Notes: generated by a model not told the origin, from the letters alone. 47,361 nucleotides of DNA from Bacillota bacterium (GCA_023459275.1 JAEWVC010000098.1:1-47361), one strand, 5' to 3'. Counted from the stretch's first letter, positions 31,637-39,915 are shown. Made by a program: numbers and translations.

Positions 31637-32752
31637 ATGCATTTTATCTGCGGCGTCACCGACTTGATGGACGGACTTTTAAGCGCCACCCGTGCCTTGG
31701 CGATACGGCCCGCCAAGCAGGTTCTGGAGGGCGTTCTTTTGGAAACAAGCGAAGAGGGCTTATTTTTGACATGCACCGACGGGAACCTGACCATCCGCTG
31801 CCAAGTAAACGCGCAAATCGCTCAGGAAGGGCAAGTGGTCCTGCCAGGCCGGCTGTTTACGGAACTTGTGCGAAAGCTGCCCGGAGGCGAAGTGGATGTA
31901 TCCGTCAATGAGAAGCTGACGGCGTCCATCCACTGCATGCAAAGCCGCGCCACGCTGGCAGGCATGTCCCCGGTGGATTTTCCGCCTATCAAACCCATTG
32001 AAGACGGAAATACCTTATCCTTGCCGCAAAAAAATATCAAGGACATGATCGGAAAGGTGATTTTTGCCATTGCCACCGATGAAAGCCGCCAGATCCTTAC
32101 CGGCTGTCTGTTGGAAGTGACAAAGGATGAGGCAAGGCTTATCGGCCTGGACGGTTTCCGTCTGGCGCTGCAGCGCGTACACGGCAATTTCTTGCTGCCC
32201 CCCGGAAAGGAATCCATTGAGGCCATCATTCCGGGCCGTGTGCTTGGCGAGCTGGGCAAGATTCTTCCCGAAGAGGACAAGCCTGCCACGTTTGTCATCG
32301 ACAGGACGCATTTGAAGGCGTCTTTCGGAAAAACGGAACTTACTACGGTGCTGCTGGCCGGGGAATATATCAACTATAAGCAAATTTTGCCGAATGAGTG
32401 GCAGACAAAAGTGCAGGCCAATAGGAAAATGCTGGCAAACGCCATTGAACGGGCCAGCCTCATGGCCCGGGAAGGCAAGAACAACCTGATCCGCATGCAT
32501 ATTGACGGGTCCACCATGGTCATTACCAGCAACGCGGAGCTTGGCGATGTGGTGGAGGAACTGGATATCCTGCTGGAGGGAAAAGGTTTGGATATCGCCT
32601 TCAACGCGCAATATATCAGCGATGTGATCAAAAATGTGGGCGATGAGGAGCTTTCCCTGCGCTTCAACAGCAACGTTTCCCCCTGCGTTATCTGCCCGCC
32701 GGAAGGGGACCTGTATACGTACCTTGTGCTGCCTGTGAGGGTGTTTAACTAG
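31637..32752 (+). CDS. dnaN: DNA polymerase III sliding clamp (beta subunit)
   Basis: A 371-residue beta clamp with the three repeated clamp folds. Recognisable parts are GLLSATRALAIRPAKQVLEGVLLE, the first-domain end SRATLAGMSPVDFPPIKP, LTGCLLEVTKDEARLIGLDGFRLAL and the C-terminal region NAQYISDVIKNVGDEELSLRFNSNVSPCVICP. The C-terminal VLPVR is the typical clamp end near the hydrophobic pocket. ATG 31637 follows AAAGGGGG at about 6 bases. It is 16.3 kb away from dnaA rather than directly downstream. The TAG stop lies at the edge of repeat B4. Confidence 0.97.
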   Translation: MHFICGVTDLMDGLLSATRALAIRPAKQVLEGVLLETSEEGLFLTCTDGNLTIRCQVNAQIAQEGQVVLPGRLFTELVRKLPGGEVDVSVNEKLTASIHCMQSRATLAGMSPVDFPPIKPIEDGNTLSLPQKNIKDMIGKVIFAIATDESRQILTGCLLEVTKDEARLIGLDGFRLALQRVHGNFLLPPGKESIEAIIPGRVLGELGKILPEEDKPATFVIDRTHLKASFGKTELTTVLLAGEYINYKQILPNEWQTKVQANRKMLANAIERASLMAREGKNNLIRMHIDGSTMVITSNAELGDVVEELDILLEGKGLDIAFNAQYISDVIKNVGDEELSLRFNSNVSPCVICPPEGDLYTYLVLPVRVFN

Positions 32753-32805
32753 GGGGGCACCGTCCCCTAGACCCCTGCTCAAGGGATATATCCCTTGAGC
32801 ATCCC
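32749..32805 (-). repeat. Family B dispersed repeat, copy B4
   Basis: CTAGGGG-GGCACCGT-CCCCTAG, then ACCCCTGCTCAAGGGATATATCCCTTGAGCATCCC. This is the reverse orientation of family B, with changed but still paired stem bases (CTCAAGGG/CCCTTGAG). It begins at the dnaN stop codon and the first hairpin may help to stop transcription. Confidence 0.7.
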
Positions 32806-32829
32806 TGTATTATAAAATATATATGAATA

Positions 32830-32882
32830 GGTTTCCAAAGGACATGTCCTTTGGCGGGAGTGCAGAGGGCAGAGCCCTCTGC
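32830..32882 (+). repeat. Family B dispersed repeat, copy B5
   Basis: GGTTTCCAAAGGA-CATG-TCCTTTGGCGGGAGTGCAGAGGGCAGAGCCCTCTGCA. Same two-hairpin plan as other B copies, in opposite orientation to B4, 24 bp apart. It ends directly before the recF ribosome site. Confidence 0.7.
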
Positions 32883-32906
32883 AATTTTTAAAGGAGGGAA
32901 ACCGTC

Positions 32907-34103
32907 ATGGTAATCCGCCGTCTGACGCTCACGGACTACCGCAACTATCCGTGCGTGACGTTTTCCCCTTCCCAAGGCATCACGGTATTCCACGGCGCCA
33001 ACGGCGCGGGAAAGACGAACCTGCTGGAGGCCATCCATCTATGCTGCCTGGGGCGCAGCCACCGCGTAAGCCAGGATAGGGAATTGATACGCCAAGGCTG
33101 TCCAAGCGGCGGCGTCAGCGTACAGGTCATGCGGCAGGATGGCCGGCGGGAGGTGGCGGTCAGGCTGTGGGCCCAGCAAAGGCGGGCCAAGCAGATCCTG
33201 CTCAACGGCAAGCCTGCGGCCCGCATCGGCGAACTGATGGGCCATGTGAACTGCGTGATGTTCTCCCCGGAAGACCTGGAACTGATCAAGGACGGCCCGG
33301 CATTGCGCAGGCGGTTCATGGATATGCAGCTTTCCCAGCTTCGGCCCGCCTATTTTTACGCGCTGCAAAAATATGTGTCCACGCTGAACCAGCGCAACGC
33401 GCTGCTGCGCGCCCTTTCCGCGCCCGGCGCGGCGAAAAACGCGGAGGAGCAGCTGGAGGCATGGGATGAGCAATTGGCCCGGGAGGGCGCGGCAATCACG
33501 GAACAGCGCCGCTGGTTTGCGGATATCCTGCAAAGGACGGCAGCCCAAAATTATGAATATATCAGCGGCTTGAAAGAGGAAGTGTTTCTTGCCCGGTATA
33601 CCGGCCCGCTGAGCAAGGCGGAAAAGCTGTATGAGGGGATGCTGGAAGGCCTGCGCAAGACCAGGCGGGAGGACCTGTACAGGCGGGTGACCCACTTCGG
33701 CCCCCACCGGGACGATCTGATCCTGACACTTAAGGGCCGGGAAATGAAGAACTTCGCCTCTCAGGGGCAGATGCGCACCGCGGCGCTGGCGCTTAGGCTT
33801 TCACAGCTTTCGCTGATGAAAGGGGAAACGGGGGAAGCGCCCGTGTTGCTGCTGGACGATGTGATGAGCGAACTGGACCCCAGGCGGCGTGCGCTGCTGC
33901 TGGAGCGAATCCAAGGGGTGCAAACGTTTGTTACCTGCACCGATGAAAGCGATTTATCCGGCGCGAAGGCACAGATGGTGGTGGAGGTCTGCGCTGACCG
34001 GGAGACCGGCACAGCCAGCCTGAAAGAAGCTGAAAACAAAGACGAACAGGGTTTACCAGGTACAGACAGCAACGCAAAACATGATCCTGCGTATCCCTTT
34101 TGA
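32907..34103 (+). CDS. recF: DNA replication and repair protein RecF
   Basis: A 398-residue SMC-like ATPase that loads RecA at gaps. It starts with IRRLTLTDYRNYPCVTF; Walker A is GANGAGKTNLLEAI, then GRSHR, a mid region typical of RecF (VMFSPEDLELIKDGPALRRRFMD), the signature FASQGQMRTAALALRLSQL and Walker B VLLLDDVMSELDPRRR. AAAGGAGGG precedes the ATG. The small S4-domain gene (yaaA) often found between dnaN and recF is absent; its place is taken by two repeats in opposite orientation. A C-terminal tail of about 40 residues beyond the usual end (after VVEVCADRETG) is unconserved in appearance. gyrB does not follow. Confidence 0.96.
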   Translation: MVIRRLTLTDYRNYPCVTFSPSQGITVFHGANGAGKTNLLEAIHLCCLGRSHRVSQDRELIRQGCPSGGVSVQVMRQDGRREVAVRLWAQQRRAKQILLNGKPAARIGELMGHVNCVMFSPEDLELIKDGPALRRRFMDMQLSQLRPAYFYALQKYVSTLNQRNALLRALSAPGAAKNAEEQLEAWDEQLAREGAAITEQRRWFADILQRTAAQNYEYISGLKEEVFLARYTGPLSKAEKLYEGMLEGLRKTRREDLYRRVTHFGPHRDDLILTLKGREMKNFASQGQMRTAALALRLSQLSLMKGETGEAPVLLLDDVMSELDPRRRALLLERIQGVQTFVTCTDESDLSGAKAQMVVEVCADRETGTASLKEAENKDEQGLPGTDSNAKHDPAYPF

Positions 34104-34156
34104 CAGGGGTTTTCCCTGCAACTCCATCTTTTAAGCCTTCACGCTTAAGAATCAGG

Positions 34157-34182
34157 AGGACCAAAGGATTACATCCTTTGGA
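34157..34182 (+). repeat. Partial family B element after recF
   Basis: CCAAAGGA-TTACA-TCCTTTGG, only the first hairpin of family B, followed by AAGGGAGG. It lies in the 243-bp gap between recF and the convergent sirtuin gene. Confidence 0.45.
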
Positions 34183-34346
34183 AGGGAGGAATTCATTTTC
34201 CATGCTGGCTGAAACCTGGATAAACCCTGTTTTCATGCTTCGGCAGGCGTTGCCTCTCCTGCATCTCTTTCAGCCGCCGGGGCGCGTGGTTGCAACGAAA
34301 TCTACCACCTCGAAGCATGATCCTATCTTGCCCTGGCAGGCCGGTT

Positions 34347-35066
34347 TTATACGAAGATTTTTTGAAGGGTTTCGCCGATGGGCGCGGCGATGACGACATT
34401 GGCCTGCCGGTCCATGGGTGTCGGGGTCTTGTTAAGAATCGCTACATATTTTCCGGTAAACGCCTGGACGAACCCCGCCGCGGGATACACGGACAGGGAG
34501 GTGCCGCCGATGAGCAGCATATCCGCGTCCGCGATGGCCCGCACGGCATTTTCCATCACGTTTTGCTCCAAAGGCTCCTCATATAAGATGACTTCGGGCT
34601 TGATGATGCCTCCGCAGGAACACTTCGGAACGCCGGGCGCGGAAAGGACCGCGTCCAGCCCGTAGGATTTGCGGCAGCGCATGCAGCGGTTTTGATGGAC
34701 GCTGCCGTGCAGTTCGATCACGTTTTTGCTTCCCGCCGCCTGATGAAGCCCGTCAATGTTCTGAGTGATCACGGCGTTAAGCTTTCCCTTAGCTTCCCAA
34801 TCCGCCAGCGCAAGATGGGCTGGGTTGGGTTTTGCGTGGGGATAGACCATTTTTTCGCGGTAAAACCGGTAAAAATCCTCCGGATGGCGGAGAAAAAAGG
34901 AATGGCTGACGATGGTTTCCGGCGAATATTGGTAAGATTGGCTATACAGCCCGCCGGCGCTGCGGAAGTCGGGGATCCCGCTTTCCGTGGAAACCCCCGC
35001 TCCGCCGAAAAATACGATCCGGCGGCTTTCATCCACCATTTTTTGAAGCTTTTCCACATCCTCCAT
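34347..35066 (-). CDS. cobB: Sirtuin, NAD-dependent protein deacylase
   Basis: A 239-residue sirtuin that removes acyl groups from lysines using NAD. The NAD-binding GAGVS (22-26) and GIPDFRS (30-36) are present, TQNIDGLHQAAG follows, the catalytic His is His120 (IELHGS), and the zinc Cys residues are 128, 131, 149 and 151 (CMRCRKSYG...KCSCGG). All key residues are intact. ATG at 35066 has AAGGGGGG upstream. The window encodes four GNAT-type proteins, but no functional link can be shown. It has its own promoter. Confidence 0.95.
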   Translation of the reverse strand: MEDVEKLQKMVDESRRIVFFGGAGVSTESGIPDFRSAGGLYSQSYQYSPETIVSHSFFLRHPEDFYRFYREKMVYPHAKPNPAHLALADWEAKGKLNAVITQNIDGLHQAAGSKNVIELHGSVHQNRCMRCRKSYGLDAVLSAPGVPKCSCGGIIKPEVILYEEPLEQNVMENAVRAIADADMLLIGGTSLSVYPAAGFVQAFTGKYVAILNKTPTPMDRQANVVIAAPIGETLQKIFV

Positions 35067-35086
35067 CAGGCATCCCCCCTTTGGAT

Positions 35087-35115
35087 ATTGTACTACTTTT
35101 TTTAGCCAGATACAA
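35087..35115 (-). promoter_or_regulatory. Promoter of the sirtuin gene
   Basis: On the minus strand TTGTAT (35110-35115) and TACAAT (35087-35092) are 17 bp apart, about 20 bp before the start codon. Confidence 0.7.
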
Positions 35116-35162
35116 AAAATCACCCGCGTATCAGGTGAAAATATTAAATATAAAATAATAAT

Positions 35163-35220
35163 GAAATTTTTGAGGATAGGGTGCGGGGGAGGGACCTTTT
35201 ACAAAAGTCCCCTCCCCGCA
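35163..35220 (+). repeat. Family A dispersed palindromic repeat, copy A6
   Basis: GAAATTTTTGAGGATAGGGTGCGG then the hairpin GGGGAGGGACCTTTT-AC-AAAAGTCCCCTCCCC. It abuts the stop codon of the minus-strand GH13 gene and may act in its termination. Confidence 0.7.
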
Positions 35221-35222
35221 AA

Positions 35223-37025
35223 TCATACCCTTTTTATTTGTACCGTTACCTCGCCATTCTCTGCCGGCTCCCCCAGGGCGTCTCTGCCGTTTTCCACGAA
35301 GCGGCGGATGAGCAGGGTATCGTCGTCCGGCGCGGAGACCTCCAAAAAGCCGGTTTGAAGAAGAAGGTTGTTCTTTCGCTGCTGAAGCAGGGCTTTTACA
35401 GCGGCCTGCAGCCGGGCATCCTCGCGGCCCCAGGGGAAGGGTGCGCGGTTGTAGGGGTCCGCGGAGCCCTGGAGGCCGGCCTCATCGCCGTAATAAAGGG
35501 TGGGCGCACCGGGCAGGGCGCAAAGGATTTGCAGACCCAGCAAAAAGCGCTCCGTGCCCATAAGGTACTGTTCACGCGTCAGGCGAAGGGCCGCCCGCTT
35601 TTCCCGGGGCAGGTCATCCCAGGAGCAGCCGGACAGCACATTGATGATCCGGGCCCTGTCATGGCTGCCCAGAAGGTTCATCATGGCATAAAGGAAGGGA
35701 GCGGGGTAGACCTCCCGCTGATGGCGGATGAGCCGCGCGAGCTGCCCCGCGCCTGATTGTTTTGTGAGAAAGGAAAGGACCCCTTCCCGGAGGGGATAGT
35801 TCATCACGCTGTCCAGGGTATCCCCCAGGCAATAGCTGCGGGGTACGCCGTAGGTAATTTTGTTGCTGGCGTCCTCCCATACCTCGCCCAGCACCATTGC
35901 ATCGCTTCTTGTGCCCTTGGCGGCGGCGCGCAGTTCCCTGAGAAAATCCATGGGAAGCTCGTCCGCCACATCCAGACGCCAGCCGGAAGCCCCGCGGCGG
36001 AGCCATAGCGGCGCGATGCCGTCCTTTTTATTCAATAGGAAGCGCCTGTAACCGGGGTCGTCCTTGCGCACCTCCGGCAGGGTGGGGATATTCCACCAGC
36101 ATCTGTACCGCTCCGGGTATTGGGTAAAGGTATACCAGGAGGCATAGGGAGAGTCCGGGCTTTGATAGGCACCTACGCTTTCGTAGGTGCCGTATTTGTT
36201 GAAATAGACGCTGTCCTCCCCGGTATGGCTGAACACGCCGTCCAGCAGCACACGTATGCCCATGGCGGCGGCCATTTCGCAGAGGGCCTGAAAATCCGCC
36301 TCCGTGCCCAGCAAAGGATCGATGCGGGAATAATCGCCGGTGTCATACCGGTGGTTGCTGCGGGCCCTAAAAACGGGGTTCAGGTAAAGGACCGTGACGC
36401 CCATCTCCCGCAAATAGGGCAGCTTTGCAGCGATCCCTTCCAGATTCCCGCCGAAAAAGTCCAGCGCCATGTTGTCGCTGCTCCGGGGATCGATGCGCAA
36501 CAGCGGCGGCTCATCCCAGTTTTTGTGAAGAAGCACCTCTTTGCGGGCTGATGCAGCGGGCGCGCCGGCGCGAAAGAACCGGTCCGGGAAGATTTGATAT
36601 ATCACGCCGTGATGCATGAATGCCGGGGTCTCAAAGGCCGGGTCATGGACCGTTACCTGAAAGCTTAAGGGCGTGCCCTGATACAGCGCGCCCTCGCCCC
36701 CAAGCTGGTCATAGGCATTCCCGTAACGCAAAATGCCCTCGCCCGTATCCACCAAAAAATCGTACCACCAGAGCATGGGGACGGAAGGGGCCGTGATGTC
36801 AGCGATATATACACCCGGCTTTTCCGGCGCCATCTCGTGGAAGGTTTCTTTCCCGTCCCATGTCCGCACCTGAACGCTCTGGGCGGAATCGCAGGAAAAG
36901 CGCAGGCGCAAAGAAGCGCCGCAGGGCAGCGCGCCCTGCGGTGAGCGGTAATAGGCATCATGGGAATCATGCAGCAGCAAATTCCAATCCTCCGTAGAAA
37001 GACAGACATTCAGGATACTATGCAT
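35223..37025 (-). CDS. GH13 alpha-glucan hydrolase (neopullulanase/cyclomaltodextrinase type)
   Basis: A 600-residue glycoside hydrolase of family 13. Residues about 1-130 form an N-terminal beta-sandwich like CBM34. The catalytic barrel follows, with YQIFPDRF, LDGVFSHTGEDS (region I), GWRLDVADELP (nucleophile Asp), LGEVWEDA (acid/base Glu) and LLGSHDRAR (transition-state Asp). It hydrolyses alpha-1,4 (and perhaps alpha-1,6) glucan or maltodextrin bonds. No signal peptide, so it acts in the cytosol, probably with glycogen phosphorylase encoded upstream on the same strand. ATG at 37025 has only a weak ribosome site (AGGGA close by). The first hairpin of repeat D2 lies shortly upstream. Confidence 0.92.
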   Translation of the reverse strand: MHSILNVCLSTEDWNLLLHDSHDAYYRSPQGALPCGASLRLRFSCDSAQSVQVRTWDGKETFHEMAPEKPGVYIADITAPSVPMLWWYDFLVDTGEGILRYGNAYDQLGGEGALYQGTPLSFQVTVHDPAFETPAFMHHGVIYQIFPDRFFRAGAPAASARKEVLLHKNWDEPPLLRIDPRSSDNMALDFFGGNLEGIAAKLPYLREMGVTVLYLNPVFRARSNHRYDTGDYSRIDPLLGTEADFQALCEMAAAMGIRVLLDGVFSHTGEDSVYFNKYGTYESVGAYQSPDSPYASWYTFTQYPERYRCWWNIPTLPEVRKDDPGYRRFLLNKKDGIAPLWLRRGASGWRLDVADELPMDFLRELRAAAKGTRSDAMVLGEVWEDASNKITYGVPRSYCLGDTLDSVMNYPLREGVLSFLTKQSGAGQLARLIRHQREVYPAPFLYAMMNLLGSHDRARIINVLSGCSWDDLPREKRAALRLTREQYLMGTERFLLGLQILCALPGAPTLYYGDEAGLQGSADPYNRAPFPWGREDARLQAAVKALLQQRKNNLLLQTGFLEVSAPDDDTLLIRRFVENGRDALGEPAENGEVTVQIKRV

Positions 37026-37058
37026 TCCCTGGGGGTGATAAGAGAAGCTTATTGACCT

Positions 37059-37111
37059 CCTTCCGTCACGGCTTCGCCGTGCCACCTCCCTTCCAGGGAG
37101 GCTTTTCAAGC
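37059..37111 (+). repeat. Family D dispersed repeat, copy D2
   Basis: CCTTCCGT-CACGGC-TTC-GCCGTG-CCACCTCCCTTCCAGGGAGGCTTTT, two short hairpins joined by CCACCT. Similar repeats are, as I recall, common in gut Clostridia. It is located upstream of the GH13 gene. Confidence 0.65.
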
Positions 37112-37208
37112 AACTCCCTGGAAGTGGGTTGCGATAGAAGGCTGCAGGAGGAGGCCAATCCCGATAACAGCAAAGGCGGTTTTCAAGTAAGCCTTTTTAT
37201 AGAAAAAT

Positions 37209-37263
37209 GGGATTCCAAAGGGATTATATCCCTTTGGCGGGGTCCAGGGGCAGGGCCCCGGCG
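37209..37263 (+). repeat. Family B dispersed repeat, copy B3
   Basis: GGGATTCCAAAGGG-ATTATAT-CCCTTTGGCGGGGTCCAGGGGCAGGGCCCCGG. The last 11 codons and TAA stop of glgP (minus strand) lie inside it, giving the tail GALPLDPAKGI. Confidence 0.8.
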
Positions 37264-39713
37264 TTCGTAAGCGGCGCAAGATGCCAGATCTTGTCGTTGT
37301 ATTCCTGAATGGTGCGGTCGCTGGAGAAGATGCCGGAGGTGGCGGTATTGGTCACGGCCATGCGCCACCATTTGTCGGGGTGGCGGTAATCCTCGTCCAC
37401 ACGGAGCTGGGCCATGGCATAAGAGCCGAAATCCTTCAAGACAAAGTAGGGATCGGCGTTGCAGCCGTACTCGCCCAGCAGCAGCGCGTGGTACAGTTCC
37501 TGAAGGGTGGCGGGGTTATCGGGGAACAGCGTGCCGTCGATCATCTGGGTCATGGCCTTGCGGATCTCCCGGTTGGTTTCAAAAATCTGCATGGGGTTGT
37601 AGGTGCGCTCCTGATACAGGCTCTGCACCCGGTCGGCCCGCATGCCGAAGATGTAGATGTTGTCCATGCCCGCCTGCTGGGCGATCTCCACATTGGCCCC
37701 GTCCATGGTGCCGATGGTTAAAGCCCCGTTCATCATGAATTTCATGTTGCCGGTGCCGCTGGCCTCCTTGCTGGCAGTGGAAAGCTGCTCGGACAGCTCC
37801 GCGGCGGGCATCAGCACCTCGGCGGTGGAGACGTCATAGTTTTCCAAAAAGATCACCTGCAGCATTTTGCTGGCCCGGGGGTGCTTTGCGATGAGCTGGG
37901 CAAGGGCGTTGATGAAGCGGATGATCAGCTTGGCCCGGCGGTAGCCCGGGCTGGCCTTGGCCCCAAAGAAGAAGGCCCGGGGCGCCATGGTGTAGGTGGG
38001 ATCCTCCACGATGCGGTTGTACAGCACCAGGATATGCAGGGCGTTGAGCAGCTGCCGCTTGTACTCATGCAGCCGCTTGGCCTGCACGTCGAACAGGAAG
38101 AGCGGGTCCACCTGTATGCCCTGGCGGGCAAAGACCATCCTGGCCAGGCGCGCCTTGTTCTGCTGTTTGATCCGGGCAAATTCCTGGCGGAAGGCCGCGT
38201 CATCCCGGTAAGGAAGAAGCTCCTGCAGCCGTTCCGGCTCCTTGATGAACCCATCGCCGATGGTGTCCTTAATCAGGCGCGTAAGGTCCTGATTGGAAGC
38301 CAGCAGCCAGCGGCGGTGGGTGATGCCGTTGGTGATGGCGGAGAACTTTTCCGGGGAGAGCAGGTAAAAATCCTTGAAGGTGTCTGTTTTCAGGATTTCG
38401 CCGTGAAGCTGGCTGACGCCGTTGACGGAATAGCTCATGGCCACGCACAGGTTGGCCATATGCACCTGGTTGTATGCCAGCACCGCCATCTGGGCAATGC
38501 GGTCCCATTCGCCGGGAAACTTGTTCCACAACTGTTCGCACAGCCGGCGGTTGATCTCCTGCAGAATCATATAGATGCGGGGAAGCTGGCTTTTGACCAT
38601 TTCCTCGGGCCACTTTTCCAGCGCTTCCGACATGATGGTATGGTTGGTATAGGCCACCGAACGTTTTGTGATTTCGGCCGCCTCGTTCCAGCCCAAGCCT
38701 TCCTCGTCCATCAAAATCCGCATCAGCTCCGGGATCACAAGGCCGGGATGGGTGTCGTTGACGTGAAATACCGCCTTTTCCGGAAGAAGCGAGAAGTCCG
38801 TGCCATACATGCGCTTGAAGTCCCGGATCGCGTACTGCAGCGTGGCGCTGGTAAAGAAATAGTGCTGTTTCAGCCGGAGCATTTTTCCCTCATAATGATT
38901 GTCCTCGGGATACAGCACCTTGCTGATGACCTCCGCCAGTTCGATCTCCTGGGAGGCCTTGGCATAATTGCCCTGGCCGAAGGAACAAAGGTCGATGCCT
39001 TTGGGCGAGCGCGCGCGCCACATGCGCAGCGAGTTGACCGTGGCGGTATCAAACCCCACGGCAGGCATATCATAAGGGACGGCCTCTACGGTAAAGTAAT
39101 CCTTGTGCACAAACTTCTGTACACCGTTTTCGGTCTCCTCCTCCACATACCCGCCGTAATGCACTTCGCAGGCGTCCTCCGGCACGGCCATTTCCCATAC
39201 GTTGCCGTTCACCAGCCAATCGTCCGGCAGTTCTACCTGCTGGCCGTCCACGATCTTCTGGCGGAACAGCCCGTATTCATAGCGGATGGTACAGCCCATG
39301 GCCGGGAGGTTCAGGGAGGAAAGGCTGTCCAGGAAGCAGGCGGCCAGCCTGCCCAGGCCGCCGTTGCCCAGGCCGGGCTCCGGCTCCTCCTTCAGGATCG
39401 TATTCAATTCGATGCCCAATTCCGAAAGGGCCTCCCGGTAGGCCTCCGTGCTCAGCAGGTTCAGCATGTTGCAGTACAGCGTCCTGCCCATCAAAAATTC
39501 CACAGACAAATAGTACAGCCTTTTTGCCTGGCTGTTTTTGCGCTCTTCCCTGGCGATCATCCATTTTTGCATGATCTGGTCCCGCACGGTGGACGCCAGC
39601 GCCTTATAAACCTGCTGGTTGGTAGCCTCCGCGATGGTGCGGCCGTTGTACCGCTGCAGCTTACCGATAATACTTTTTTTTATAGAATCCTTATCAAAGG
39701 ATGTTATTGGCAT
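37224..39713 (-). CDS. glgP: Glycogen/maltodextrin phosphorylase
   Basis: An 829-residue PLP-dependent phosphorylase releasing glucose-1-phosphate from glycogen or maltodextrin. It contains SVEFLMGRTLYCNMLNL, EPEPGLGNGGLGRLAACFLDSLSSL, VPYDMPAVGF, TNHTIMSEALEKWP, VFLENYDVS and the PLP site EASGTGNMKFMMNGALTIGTMDGANVEI with the cofactor Lys. Length is normal. ATG at 39713 was chosen because the promoter at 39760-39788 lies just upstream; the longer frame would begin inside the -35. The C-terminal GALPLDPAKGI comes from repeat B3. It is on the same strand as the GH13 gene, 198 bp apart, consistent with glycogen use. Confidence 0.97.
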   Translation of the reverse strand: MPITSFDKDSIKKSIIGKLQRYNGRTIAEATNQQVYKALASTVRDQIMQKWMIAREERKNSQAKRLYYLSVEFLMGRTLYCNMLNLLSTEAYREALSELGIELNTILKEEPEPGLGNGGLGRLAACFLDSLSSLNLPAMGCTIRYEYGLFRQKIVDGQQVELPDDWLVNGNVWEMAVPEDACEVHYGGYVEEETENGVQKFVHKDYFTVEAVPYDMPAVGFDTATVNSLRMWRARSPKGIDLCSFGQGNYAKASQEIELAEVISKVLYPEDNHYEGKMLRLKQHYFFTSATLQYAIRDFKRMYGTDFSLLPEKAVFHVNDTHPGLVIPELMRILMDEEGLGWNEAAEITKRSVAYTNHTIMSEALEKWPEEMVKSQLPRIYMILQEINRRLCEQLWNKFPGEWDRIAQMAVLAYNQVHMANLCVAMSYSVNGVSQLHGEILKTDTFKDFYLLSPEKFSAITNGITHRRWLLASNQDLTRLIKDTIGDGFIKEPERLQELLPYRDDAAFRQEFARIKQQNKARLARMVFARQGIQVDPLFLFDVQAKRLHEYKRQLLNALHILVLYNRIVEDPTYTMAPRAFFFGAKASPGYRRAKLIIRFINALAQLIAKHPRASKMLQVIFLENYDVSTAEVLMPAAELSEQLSTASKEASGTGNMKFMMNGALTIGTMDGANVEIAQQAGMDNIYIFGMRADRVQSLYQERTYNPMQIFETNREIRKAMTQMIDGTLFPDNPATLQELYHALLLGEYGCNADPYFVLKDFGSYAMAQLRVDEDYRHPDKWWRMAVTNTATSGIFSSDRTIQEYNDKIWHLAPLTNAGALPLDPAKGI

Positions 39714-39759
39714 ATATCCCAGTCCGCCTTTATACAACAAATTTCGAGGGTCCAAAACT

Positions 39760-39788
39760 ATTTTATCATAGATTCGTCCATAGTTCAA
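39760..39788 (-). promoter_or_regulatory. Promoter of glgP
   Basis: On the minus strand TTGAAC (39783-39788) and TAAAAT (39760-39765) are 17 bp apart, with a TGA extended -10. It is 47 bp before the start codon. The nearest parS lies 22 bp upstream of the -35. Confidence 0.75.
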
Positions 39789-39809
39789 CGCAATGGGACA
39801 ACACCATTA

Positions 39810-39825
39810 TGTTCCACGTGAAACA
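39810..39825. other. parS: parS centromere site 1
   Basis: TGTTCCACGTGAAACA, one base from a perfect palindrome and a match to the ParB/Spo0J site TGTTNCACGTGAAACA. Confidence 0.92.
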
Positions 39826-39843
39826 TGCAAGGGGAAGGGGGAT

Positions 39844-39859
39844 TGTTTCACGTGAAACA
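39844..39859. other. parS: parS centromere site 2
   Basis: TGTTTCACGTGAAACA, the perfect palindromic parS consensus, 34 bp from site 1. No parA or parB gene is in the window. Confidence 0.95.
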
Positions 39860-39862
39860 CCG

Positions 39863-39877
39863 GGGCTGTTTACAAGC
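39863..39877 (+). repeat. 15-bp direct repeat, left copy
   Basis: GGGCTGTTTACAAGC, identical to 40084-40098, where it forms the -35 of the addA promoter. This copy has no -10 at the right distance. Confidence 0.6.
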
Positions 39878-39915
39878 CTTAGGCTGCCCTGAAAACACAC
39901 GCCTTACGGGCAGCG

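Noticed and set aside
21718..35220. CRISPR array suggested by repeated hairpins
   Set aside because: Copies are kilobases apart, in both orientations, without regular spacers or cas genes.
37881..39821. A 646-codon plus-strand open frame across glgP
   Set aside because: It lies opposite highly conserved glycogen phosphorylase sequence and has no recognisable motif. Long antisense frames are expected at this GC content.
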